29,697 bases of DNA. It comes from JBGQJN01 sp964423175. Its GTDB lineage: Bacteria; Patescibacteriota; Minisyncoccia; 2-02-FULL-40-12; IGHO2-01-FULL-4-A. The position numbers and the translations under genes are program-made. Location of the stretch: positions 1-29,697 of the forward strand of contig CAYRDM010000002.1 of assembly GCA_964423175.1 (NCBI GenBank). Reading direction: 5' to 3'. How positions within the stretch are numbered: position 1 is the stretch's first letter; each line of letters opens with the position of its first letter. Under the pieces are notes generated by a model, which did no database searches, was not told the origin of the DNA, and saw only the letters and a list, made by a program, of their open reading frames with translations. Below are positions 1 to 6,117 of the stretch, piece by piece.

Positions 1-18
1 TTTGTCAGACCGCTGATC

Positions 19-486
19 TTACCAGGCAAAGTGAGCAAATGCCTTGTTAGCTTCAGCCATTTTATTAGTATCCATTTTATTCTTAATGGCTGTACCAGTG
101 TTATTGTAAGCGTTTATCAATTCCTCGGCCAACTTATCCTGCATGGGTTTGCCCTTTCCAGATCTAGCAGCATCTATAACCCATCTAAGAGCTAGGGCCA
201 TCTTTCTTTCACCTTTAACTTCGTAGGGAACCTGATAGTTAGCGCCGCCGATTCTTCTGGACTTAAGTTCTAACTGAGGGCCAGCATTATCCAGCGAAGC
301 ATCCAAAGCTTCCAAAGCTGGTTTTTTTGTTTCCTTTTCTAAACGCTCCAAAGCGCCGTAGACAATCTTCTCGGAAACTGATTTCTTTCCCCTTTCCATG
401 ACCTTGTTGATCATTTTTGCAACCAAAAGAGAAGAATATTTATAATCAGGTTCTAGTATTAGTTTTTTCTTTAACGGTTTTCGCAT
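19..486 (-). CDS. rpsG: 30S ribosomal protein S7
   Basis: Primary 16S rRNA-binding protein that nucleates the head of the 30S subunit. The 155-residue length fits bacterial S7 (about 155). The family blocks are visible: an N-terminal basic stretch, 'KMINKVMERGKKSVSEKIVYG', a central 'RRIGGANYQVPYEV' and 'RWVIDAARSGKGKPM'. It lies 7 bp downstream of rpsL on the same strand, the usual str-operon order. The ATG at 484-486 has only a weak Shine-Dalgarno, so translation is probably coupled to rpsL. fusA normally follows, but only 18 bases remain in the window and they show nothing. Confidence 0.97.
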   Translation of the reverse strand: MRKPLKKKLILEPDYKYSSLLVAKMINKVMERGKKSVSEKIVYGALERLEKETKKPALEALDASLDNAGPQLELKSRRIGGANYQVPYEVKGERKMALALRWVIDAARSGKGKPMQDKLAEELINAYNNTGTAIKNKMDTNKMAEANKAFAHFAW

Positions 487-493
487 TTAAACT

Positions 494-904
494 TTATTTA
501 GGTTTCTTAGCACCATACTTGCTTCTTCCCCTGCGTCTATCAGAAACACCAGTAGAATCCAAGCGGCCTCGAACTATATGATATTGAACTCCCGGTAAAT
601 CCTTAACCCTTCCTCCTCTTAAAGTAACGACAGAGTGTTCTTGTAGATTGTGTCCGACACCTGGAATATAGGCAGTGACTTCCATACCGTTGGTCAATCT
701 AACACGGGCGAATTTACGCAAGGCTGAGTTCGGCTTCTTAGGAGTCATCGTTCCGACTTTGATAGCAACACCTCTTTTAAAAGGGGCATTAAAAAAAATC
801 GGCTTATTGTGGACCGTATTGAATCCAAAAGACAAAGCCGGCGACCTGGTTTTCGCTTTTGATTTAGTCCTGGGGTGTTTTAATAATTGGTTTAATGTTG
901 GCAC
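494..904 (-). CDS. rpsL: 30S ribosomal protein S12
   Basis: Decoding-centre protein of the 30S subunit. Diagnostic motifs are present: 'TPKKPNSALRK' (the loop where streptomycin-resistance changes occur, here wild type), 'RLTNGMEVTAYIPG', 'GHNLQEHSVV', and a basic C-terminus ending 'RSKYGAKKPK'. At 136 residues it is near bacterial length. A segment before the PKKPNS loop ('FNTVHNKPIFFNAPFKRG') differs from the usual 'CPQRRG' region. The start is GTG (complement of 902-904), giving MPTLNQ. A terminator-like hairpin lies just upstream at 927-948, so the pair probably has its own promoter near or inside the M50 gene; I did not find a convincing one. Confidence 0.97.
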   Translation of the reverse strand: MPTLNQLLKHPRTKSKAKTRSPALSFGFNTVHNKPIFFNAPFKRGVAIKVGTMTPKKPNSALRKFARVRLTNGMEVTAYIPGVGHNLQEHSVVTLRGGRVKDLPGVQYHIVRGRLDSTGVSDRRRGRSKYGAKKPK

Positions 905-926
905 TTTAAATATCTATTTAAGTACT

Positions 927-948
927 TTTAAAAGGCGCTATCGCCTTT
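927..948 (-). terminator. Probable rho-independent terminator after the M50 protease gene
   Basis: On the minus strand a 7-bp perfect stem (AAAGGCG / CGCCTTT, arms 931-937 and 942-948, loop of 4) is followed by TTTT. It overlaps the TAA stop of the M50 gene (947-949) and precedes rpsL, so it may only partly terminate transcription. Termination itself is inferred. Confidence 0.5.
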
Positions 949-1555
949 AACCCACTATAATCCTAAACAAGATATTAATCAAGGGGTAAATCAGCGGGAA
1001 TACAAAAAAGAGAAAAACAAAGAAAAGGAACATGCTGTAACGGACGAGGAACAACTTGAAGGCCGCAAACCGATTGGGCAACAAGGTTAAAAGTAACCAA
1101 TGGCCATCTAAAGGAGGGATCGGAACAAGATTAAATATTGCCAGAACAAGGTTTAATACCACAATAAAAGAGAGCAGTTCGGGCAATAAACTAGCGCTAA
1201 GTGTGCTCGGTAAAAATCTCAAAACCAGACCGACAAGTACTGCGATTGTCAGGTTAACAGCCGGGCCAGCTAGAGCAACCTTGGCAGGACCATATTTTTT
1301 GTCAGAAAGATTGTTCGGGTTATAGGGCACAGGCTTTGCATAGCCAAATACAAAACCACCTGCCCAATAAGTTATAAGGGGCAGGAGTACAGAACCAAAC
1401 CAATCCAAGTGCTTCAAAGGATTAAGTGTAATTCTCCCCGAATCTTTGGCAGTATTATCCCCCATGCTATTCGCCATTACAGCGTGTGAAACCTCATGCA
1501 GAACAACAGAGAATAAAACAACCAAAATCTTAAATAAAGCGATTAAAATAGCCAT
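947..1555 (-). CDS. Site-2 protease family (peptidase M50) membrane protein
   Basis: Predicted intramembrane zinc metalloprotease. With the ATG at 1553-1555 the protein has 202 residues and 4-6 hydrophobic segments. The zinc motif HEVSH is at residues 20-24 inside the first helix, and the second motif 'NLVPIPPLDG' with Asp150 is near residues 142-151, both typical of M50 site-2 proteases. A longer in-frame extension to 1723 exists, but it overlaps the divergent rpmB and its promoter and does not fit the family, so I reject it. PDZ domains are absent, as in the short M50B-like forms common in bacteria. The substrate is unknown; the family cleaves transmembrane anti-sigma factors or signal-peptide remnants. 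Confidence 0.88.
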   Translation of the reverse strand: MAILIALFKILVVLFSVVLHEVSHAVMANSMGDNTAKDSGRITLNPLKHLDWFGSVLLPLITYWAGGFVFGYAKPVPYNPNNLSDKKYGPAKVALAGPAVNLTIAVLVGLVLRFLPSTLSASLLPELLSFIVVLNLVLAIFNLVPIPPLDGHWLLLTLLPNRFAAFKLFLVRYSMFLFFVFLFFVFPLIYPLINILFRIIVG

Positions 1556-1558
1556 CTC

Positions 1559-1587
1559 TTGTAAATTTAACAATTTTTTGATATAGT
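1559..1587 (+). promoter_or_regulatory. Sigma-70-type promoter for rpmB
   Basis: TTGTAA (-35, 1559-1564), a 17-bp spacer and TATAGT (-10, 1582-1587) place the transcript start near 1594, 12 bases before the rpmB ATG. The -35 abuts the start codon of the divergent M50 gene. Assigned by matching the consensus only. Confidence 0.5.
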
Positions 1588-1605
1588 GTAAACAATAACA
1601 ATACC

Positions 1606-1800
1606 ATGACCAAATGTACCCAATGTGGTAAAAAATCAATGGTGGCCAACAAGCGCAAACTTTTGCGTGGTCATTATAATCCAGTAAATCGCTACAGAAA
1701 ATATCCCAACCTTCAGTGGGCACGTGTTGACGGCAAGAGACTCAAAATGTGCACCTCTTGTATAAAGACACTTTCCAAAGCCTCACGCGCACTTGCTTAA
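1606..1800 (+). CDS. rpmB: 50S ribosomal protein L28
   Basis: Structural protein of the large subunit. The 64-residue product has the L28 layout: an N-terminal Cys pair ('CTQCGKKSMVANKRK'), a basic middle ('NRYRKYPNLQWARVDGKR') and a second Cys pair ('MCTSCIKTLSK'). The two CxxC pairs suggest a zinc ribbon, the zinc-binding form of the L28 family. The C-terminal 'CIKTLSKAS' is typical. It is transcribed away from the M50 gene, and a hypothetical gene follows after 7 bp, probably in the same transcript. Confidence 0.9.
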   Translation: MTKCTQCGKKSMVANKRKLLRGHYNPVNRYRKYPNLQWARVDGKRLKMCTSCIKTLSKASRALA

Positions 1801-1807
1801 ATAACTA

Positions 1808-2743
1808 ATGGCGACCAGAACTCAATTTGGTTCTCGTATGCAAGAAAGATTTTTTGCAGACACGATTGCCAAAAACTTTTCTCCTGGAGAAAGAACACAA
1901 CTTGAAAGATTAGTGTCCTCTTTTGAGTCGGAAAAATTAGACAATTTATTAGAAAAATTCGGAGAAAGGGTCACTCCCCAAGGCAAAGAAGTCGGCTACT
2001 CGAGAGAAGCCATAGAGGCGGACTTTGAAAGAGTAACTAAAATGCAAAAAGAGAATGCGATTAAGAATACCCCCGAGGAAAGCGAACAAAAATTTTATGC
2101 TTCGGTCCTTGAAATGGTCATAATGCTTCTCTCTGATTCATGGCTACCAGGCAGTTTTTCAAAAGCGACCAAATACGATGATTACACCAACCAGGTGGAT
2201 CTTTTTTTAGAATTACACGACGGCAAAACAGTCTTCCCCATGGCAGTTGATGCCACTTCCAGTGCTGCCCAAGCAGAATTAAAATTAGCAAAAATCTCAG
2301 ATAATCCATCGAGAAGCCTTTATCAAACAGTTAAATACTATAGATCTAGATACAACAGAGACGTGCTGACTGGCGGCAAAACACTTAAAAAAATGCCTCG
2401 CTTTATAATCGGCGCCGAAAGAGAAGAAATAGTTGATTTGGCAAGGTTATACCTGAAATGGAAAAGTCCTGTAGATCAAGAATCCAGAGAACGACACCTC
2501 AAAAATATTCAAAATCATCCGTTCGGTTTAGAAATACTTAGATCGGTAGAAGCACAGATAAGAATGTTTGCCCGTTACGAGACTGATCCAAAGAGAATGC
2601 AAACTCTAGAAAAAATTTCGAACATTATAAAATCAGTAAAAGAAAAAGCACCCCGACCATCCATGGTCAGAGGTGCTCCCGAAAGGGGTCAAAATCGTGT
2701 TCTAGATAGAATAGAATCTTTGGCCTTAGCTGCAACGACCTAA
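1808..2743 (+). CDS. Conserved hypothetical protein, possibly nuclease-fold
   Basis: 311-residue soluble protein with no signal peptide or membrane segment; I do not recognise a named family. It is helical and charged at the N-terminus (1-100). The most ordered part is residues 120-150: 'KYDDYTNQVDLFLEL' followed by 'FPMAVDAT', an Asp/Glu pattern with two predicted beta strands. Its spacing (D124/D125, D131, E135, D148) recalls the core of PD-(D/E)XK-type folds, but the usual E-x-K lysine is not evident, so this is only a suggestion. It follows rpmB by 7 bp and probably shares its promoter. Its 3' end overlaps a minus-strand unit whose predicted terminator lies inside this coding region at 2642-2677. 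Confidence 0.8.
   Translation: MATRTQFGSRMQERFFADTIAKNFSPGERTQLERLVSSFESEKLDNLLEKFGERVTPQGKEVGYSREAIEADFERVTKMQKENAIKNTPEESEQKFYASVLEMVIMLLSDSWLPGSFSKATKYDDYTNQVDLFLELHDGKTVFPMAVDATSSAAQAELKLAKISDNPSRSLYQTVKYYRSRYNRDVLTGGKTLKKMPRFIIGAEREEIVDLARLYLKWKSPVDQESRERHLKNIQNHPFGLEILRSVEAQIRMFARYETDPKRMQTLEKISNIIKSVKEKAPRPSMVRGAPERGQNRVLDRIESLALAATT
2642..2677 (-). terminator. Minus-strand rho-independent terminator inside the 3' end of the 311-aa gene
   Basis: Read on the minus strand, AGCACC pairs with GGTGCT (arms 2672-2677 and 2647-2652), an inner GACCAT/ATGGTC pairing extends the stem across a small internal loop, and TTTTCTTTT follows. It lies downstream of the small minus-strand ORF and its promoter. 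It could be chance within coding DNA, but the hairpin and U-tract are well formed. Confidence 0.55.
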
Positions 2744-2877
2744 ATTTTGATGTACCCCCAAATAGCTTTGCCTAAATTACGAAGGTTATCCCAATTTACA
2801 TTTCTGCAAAACTTGGCAAAATAAATGGAAATCAATACTCCATTTACGTTGACCATTGTCTCGTTTCTGTTCAGCAT
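2740..2877 (-). CDS. Candidate small protein, 45 aa
   Basis: Short ORF (ATG at 2875-2877, TAG at 2740-2742) reading MLNRNETMVNVNGVLISIYF at the N-terminus and ending 'LGKAIWGYIKI'. It is mildly hydrophobic with one short apolar stretch (about residues 12-21). Support comes from context: the sequence upstream is AGGAGAAGGTGGTT then ATG, a clear Shine-Dalgarno; an ideal sigma-70 promoter lies at 2920-2947; and a terminator follows at 2642-2677. This gives a transcript of roughly 270 nt that is antisense to the last ~100 bases of the 311-aa gene. I recognise no family. The alternative is a non-coding or antisense RNA in which the ORF is incidental. Confidence 0.5.
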   Translation of the reverse strand: MLNRNETMVNVNGVLISIYFAKFCRNVNWDNLRNLGKAIWGYIKI

Positions 2878-2919
2878 AACCACCTTCTCCTGGCCGTCAG
2901 ATTAAAAGGACATACTAGT

Positions 2920-2947
2920 ATTATAACATTTTAAGCTCTTATGTCAA
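2920..2947 (-). promoter_or_regulatory. Perfect consensus sigma-70 promoter on the minus strand
   Basis: The minus strand reads TTGACA (complement of 2942-2947), a 16-bp spacer and TATAAT (complement of 2920-2925). Both hexamers match consensus exactly. The predicted start is near 2913, giving a ~36-nt leader to the 45-aa ORF. The -35 lies 2 bp from the 5' end of the divergent tRNA-Pro. Confidence 0.75.
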
Positions 2948-2949
2948 AT

Positions 2950-3021
2950 CGGGCTGTAGTGTACCGGCAACACGCGTGCATGGGGTGCATGAGATAGAGG
3001 GTCCGACTCCCTCCAGCCCGA
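2950..3021 (+). tRNA. tRNA-Pro (anticodon GGG)
   Basis: The cloverleaf folds by hand. Acceptor stem: 2950-2956 with 3014-3020 (7 bp, starting with the C1-G72 pair typical of bacterial tRNA-Pro). D-stem GTGT/ACAC: 2959-2962 with 2970-2973. Anticodon stem: 2975-2979 with 2987-2991. The loop ATGGGGT puts anticodon GGG at 2982-2984. T-stem: 2997-3001 with 3009-3013. Discriminator A is at 3021 and CCA is not encoded. No intron. Oddities: the T-loop reads TCCGACT, so position 55 is C instead of the near-universal U, and the D-loop is only 7 nt with C at position 15. No clear promoter of its own was seen; it may be read from upstream. Confidence 0.93.
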
Positions 3022-3031
3022 CATCGAATAT

Positions 3032-3619
3032 ATGGAAACAATAGAAAAAACAATAAAAAAAGAAACGCTGATACTCTCTGACCTAGATGAGATAGCCCCA
3101 ACTAGGATGGCCTTGGCTTGGGAAAACTTTATAAAAAGATGCGCCAACGGCATGAAAGAAAATGAAGCGCGAGAAATATTAATAGAAGAACTACTCGAAT
3201 ATAAAAAATCAAAAAAACCAATCAATCCCAATAGCAGCTTAATAAATGAAAACGTTGATCAAACAGTTGCAGAATTAAAAAAATATTTGAAAATCAAACT
3301 AGACTTAAAACCGGCTGGTACAATTAAACTCGGCCATGGTGAGTTTGAAGGAAGGTTTAGTTTCCTAAAATTAACAAATCCGGAAGAATTCAAAGATTTA
3401 GAAAGATCCTTTAACGCTTTCTCCCAGATCTCAAAAGATTTTATAAAATATGCAGACGCCGTCCCAGATATAAAAAAATCCAGAGATTTGTCTGATAAAT
3501 TCCTAGACACGATAGTTACAATGAACGGCAAGATAAGCAATGCAAAACAAATATCAGAAATAACTGAAGCATACGAAAAAGCTGCTAAAGAAATTGAAAC
3601 ATTAATTAAAAACCCCTGA
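3032..3619 (+). CDS. Hypothetical protein, helical
   Basis: 195-residue soluble protein; family not recognised. It is rich in Lys, Glu and Ile, and mostly helical. A charged N-terminal half contains 'EILIEELLEYKKSKK'. A middle stretch, 'LGHGEFEGRFSFLKL', looks like a short beta segment. The C-terminal helices ('ISEITEAYEKAAKEIETL') could form a coiled coil. No signal peptide or cysteine cluster. The start lies 10 bp after tRNA-Pro and has no evident Shine-Dalgarno, so it is probably cotranscribed with the tRNA. The stop codon lies inside a terminator hairpin shared with the convergent NUDIX gene, and both proteins end LIKNP. Confidence 0.75.
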   Translation: METIEKTIKKETLILSDLDEIAPTRMALAWENFIKRCANGMKENEAREILIEELLEYKKSKKPINPNSSLINENVDQTVAELKKYLKIKLDLKPAGTIKLGHGEFEGRFSFLKLTNPEEFKDLERSFNAFSQISKDFIKYADAVPDIKKSRDLSDKFLDTIVTMNGKISNAKQISEITEAYEKAAKEIETLIKNP

Positions 3620-3634
3620 ACTCAGGGGTTTTTA
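3608..3634. terminator. Bidirectional terminator overlapping both stop codons
   Basis: A 9-bp perfect inverted repeat (3611-3619 AACCCCTGA, 3622-3630 TCAGGGGTT) is flanked by A-runs on the left and T-runs on the right, so it can act in both directions. It contains the TGA of the 195-aa gene (3617-3619) and, on the other strand, the TGA of the NUDIX gene (3622-3624). Confidence 0.85.
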
Positions 3635-4095
3635 ATTAGATGGGATACTTCTTTCAGCTCGTCTATAATACCTTCTATGAGGTCGTACTTGCTCGCCTCC
3701 TCGAGACTCACCCAGGCATGATCAACAAGATCTTTGCCCAGATTAACCTCACCGTTCTTGTAATGCGCCCAATATGAAAGCGTCACCACGGGATATCCAT
3801 CAGGTCTGACAAATACCAGATCGCATAGATACTTGGGCTTGTGGATTTCTAATCCCACTTCCTCTTTAACTTCCTTGTGTAAAACCCAATCCACAACGTT
3901 ATACCATTGCGGGAAACCGGCAGTTTTTGGGAGTTGGTTATATTCGTGCAAAACCAACTTACCTCCTGGCACTGTCCATTTGTTTGGAAATGCCTTCTCA
4001 TGAGGAGCCCTCTTAGCAATCAAAAACTTATCGTCTTTTACGACAATTGCTGTTGCAACTACAAAATGAATTCGTGGATCTAAGGTTTGTTCCAT
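3622..4095 (-). CDS. NUDIX hydrolase with an enlarged Nudix box
   Basis: Predicted hydrolase of nucleoside diphosphate-linked substrates, 157 residues. The fold is clear from 'VVATAIVVKDDKFLIAKR', the proline-glycine turn 'WTVPGGKL' and the helix 'KEVKEEVGLEI'. The canonical Nudix box is GX5EX7REUXEEXGU; here GKLVLHE is followed by about 22 residues, not 7, before KEVKEEVGL, so the loop carries an insertion of about 15 residues and the Arg is Lys. The metal-binding glutamates of EEVG are kept. It lies 1 bp after the adenylate-kinase-like gene, in an operon with a ComEC-type MBL enzyme. A role in cleaning up nucleotides or mutagenic dNTPs is plausible but the substrate is not readable. Confidence 0.88.
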   Translation of the reverse strand: MEQTLDPRIHFVVATAIVVKDDKFLIAKRAPHEKAFPNKWTVPGGKLVLHEYNQLPKTAGFPQWYNVVDWVLHKEVKEEVGLEIHKPKYLCDLVFVRPDGYPVVTLSYWAHYKNGEVNLGKDLVDHAWVSLEEASKYDLIEGIIDELKEVSHLIKNP

Positions 4096-4096
4096 T

Positions 4097-5164
4097 CTAT
4101 AATTCTAAAACCGAAGCCATCTGATTAATCAGTGAGACTGCAACGGCAGGTGGCAATAAACTATAACATTCGGTACCGCTAGAATCTTTAACTGTCCATG
4201 GTTCTTCTGTGACTTTTACTTTGTTAGAATTCCTGTCATAGGCATACACATAAGAAGGTGTGAGCTCGTATTTATCTACTGTCTTAGAGGCGGAATTTGC
4301 AGGAACACAGTTCCTGAGAAATATCTTTGGAACGCCTTCAAGTTTTAACAAAGTTTCCATAACCTTAAAATCCACCTCAATTCTATCTCTTATGGCCTCG
4401 ATACCCAATTCGTCTCCCTCTTTTGAAACCATCCTTGGTTTTCCACAAACCGGGTTATCGCACATCAAGAAAAACCTCTTCTCTTTAGAATCATATCCGA
4501 CTTCTTTTGTTCTTAAAAGTTTAAGATTTCTCGGCGTCTGACATTTCGGACAAACAACTCGGTATTTCATTCTCTCGTCTATGACCGACTCCGGTAGGTC
4601 AATAAAAGCCAGGAAGTCTGGGTCTTTTCGATAGCCCATCAAGGCTCGGAAATAAAGAGAATAGGATATCTGATCCATATTACGCGGAAATCCATCAATA
4701 AAAATTGCCTTATTGCCAACCTTATCTATCTCTCTTTCAACCAAGGCCAATATTACTTCGTTTGGAAGCAAAGTCTTGGTATCTCGGCCTAATATAATTT
4801 CTAAAGATTTCTCAATAGAAATAAAGCCTCGGTATCTTTCTTTTAAAAACTTAACCAGTTCGGCTTTCTGTTTTTTGTCTTTCAAAATCTTATGCGCGCT
4901 TCTGACAACATCCCCGACAGAAATATGCGCCACCTTATCCCCTCCCAATGCTTCCATAAAAAGTTTAGTGTATGTGCCTTTACCCGAATTCTTTGGTCCT
5001 AATAAAATACACATGAAAACATTGTTTTTTAAATACTTCCTCAGTTTTGTAATTGCCTTTCCTGCCTTGAGTTCAAAATACCTGCGGCGCTCTTTTGGAT
5101 CTTCCAATTTAAAAACGGGCCCCTTCATTTTTGTCTTAAAAACCGGGAAATCAAAATTTTTCAT
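4097..5164 (-). CDS. Adenylate kinase-like nucleotide kinase with zinc LID
   Basis: 355-residue P-loop kinase of the adenylate kinase family. The order is: an N-terminal extension of about 48 residues; the P-loop GPKNSGKGT (56-64); an NMP-binding region with 'ISVGDVVRSA' (81-90); the family signature DGFPR (157-161); a LID with four cysteines, C205/C208 and C235/C240, fitting a structural zinc; 'RDRIEVD' (259-265); and a C-terminal extension of about 70 residues. Classic adenylate kinases have 180-230 residues, so both extensions are unusual. It overlaps the MBL gene by 4 bp (ATGA) and precedes NUDIX by 1 bp. The true substrate (AMP or another NMP) cannot be told from sequence, so I leave the symbol blank. 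Confidence 0.85.
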   Translation of the reverse strand: MKNFDFPVFKTKMKGPVFKLEDPKERRRYFELKAGKAITKLRKYLKNNVFMCILLGPKNSGKGTYTKLFMEALGGDKVAHISVGDVVRSAHKILKDKKQKAELVKFLKERYRGFISIEKSLEIILGRDTKTLLPNEVILALVEREIDKVGNKAIFIDGFPRNMDQISYSLYFRALMGYRKDPDFLAFIDLPESVIDERMKYRVVCPKCQTPRNLKLLRTKEVGYDSKEKRFFLMCDNPVCGKPRMVSKEGDELGIEAIRDRIEVDFKVMETLLKLEGVPKIFLRNCVPANSASKTVDKYELTPSYVYAYDRNSNKVKVTEEPWTVKDSSGTECYSLLPPAVAVSLINQMASVLEL

Positions 5165-6051
5165 TTTTTATGATTGACTCGATAATTCTGGCCGTCTAGA
5201 ACAAGCTCGACAGTACCATCCACATCGGTCCGATAATATTTTATATCATAGTTTCGCAAACGATCCAATACTTGCTGGCTAGGCAGGCCATACTTATTAT
5301 TTTTACCAACTTCTATAAATGCCAGCTCTGGATTCACCGCTCTTAAAAGCTCTTCCGAGCTGGATGTTTTACTACCGTGATGACCTATTTTAATAAATTG
5401 GGCCCCAATGTTCTCCCCTTTTTGAATAATCTGATGTTCTGTTTTCGCCTCAGCATCACCCATAAAAAGAATCCCCTGGTTTTTATAATCAAGCCGAGAA
5501 ACAACCATTGCATCATGAGGATTTTTTAGAGAGCTAGCATCGTCTAAAACGGAATTAAAGGGAAATAATATACTCAATATTGGGCCTCCATCGCCGAAGC
5601 TAACAGTTTGGCCAATTTGCGCCTGAACAACCTCGGCCGAATTCTTTTCATTGTTCCATTCTGCATATTGAGCGGTGTTATACGGAGTATAGTTTTCAAT
5701 AATTTTATCCACCTTATATCTTTTCAAAACCTCGATCAGACCAGCAACATGATCTGCATGAGGATGAGTAAGCAAGATCAGATCAATCGAATGATCATAA
5801 AATGGCATAATTTTGCCAAGTTCCTGAACAACCTTATCATCTGGCCCGCCGTCTATGAGTATCTGACTGCCGTTAAAATCTACAAGTTCGGCATCTCCTT
5901 GCCCAACATCAAGGAAAAAAACCTTCAATAAACCGTCTGAATCTGCATGTGCACTGAGAGCCAGAAAACTCAGAACAGTGGCCAAAACAAGGACACCAAA
6001 AACTAGCCATCCGAGATTAGATATTTTGCTTTCTGCAAATGTTTCTCTCAC
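5161..6051 (-). CDS. ComEC-type metallo-beta-lactamase hydrolase, secreted or membrane-anchored
   Basis: 296-residue MBL-fold protein like the C-terminal domain of ComEC/Rec2. Residues 13-35 form a signal anchor ending at an AHA-like site. Next come 'FFLDVGQGDAELVDF' (45-59), the metal motif THPHADH (95-101: H96, H98, D100, H101), 'ILFMGDAEAKTE' and 'KIGHHGSKTSSSEELL', all hallmarks of ComEC-like MBL enzymes. It is probably exported and may degrade one DNA strand or extracellular nucleic acid. The start is GTG at 6049-6051 with a poor ribosome binding site. It lies just downstream of the ComEC channel but is separated from it by a terminator. Confidence 0.88.
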   Translation of the reverse strand: MRETFAESKISNLGWLVFGVLVLATVLSFLALSAHADSDGLLKVFFLDVGQGDAELVDFNGSQILIDGGPDDKVVQELGKIMPFYDHSIDLILLTHPHADHVAGLIEVLKRYKVDKIIENYTPYNTAQYAEWNNEKNSAEVVQAQIGQTVSFGDGGPILSILFPFNSVLDDASSLKNPHDAMVVSRLDYKNQGILFMGDAEAKTEHQIIQKGENIGAQFIKIGHHGSKTSSSEELLRAVNPELAFIEVGKNNKYGLPSQQVLDRLRNYDIKYYRTDVDGTVELVLDGQNYRVNHKK

Positions 6052-6081
6052 GAATATCCAATATCATATTTTAATCAAAAT

Positions 6082-6102
6082 AAAAACTGCCTTGCCGGCA
6101 GT
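6082..6102 (-). terminator. Rho-independent terminator between the ComEC channel and the MBL gene
   Basis: On the minus strand ACTGCC/GGCAGT (arms 6097-6102 and 6086-6091, loop of 5) is followed by TTTTATTTTG. It implies the MBL-kinase-NUDIX operon is expressed separately from the channel gene, at least in part. Confidence 0.65.
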
Positions 6103-6117
6103 CATTCATTGGCTAGA

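Noticed and set aside
675..950. Plus-strand ORF opposite rpsL
   Set aside because: It is the shadow of the conserved rpsL reading frame; no promoter or ribosome binding site was seen.
947..1723. Longer 258-aa start for the M50 protease
   Set aside because: The added 56 residues overlap the divergent rpmB gene and promoter and do not match the family, where HExxH lies near the N-terminus.
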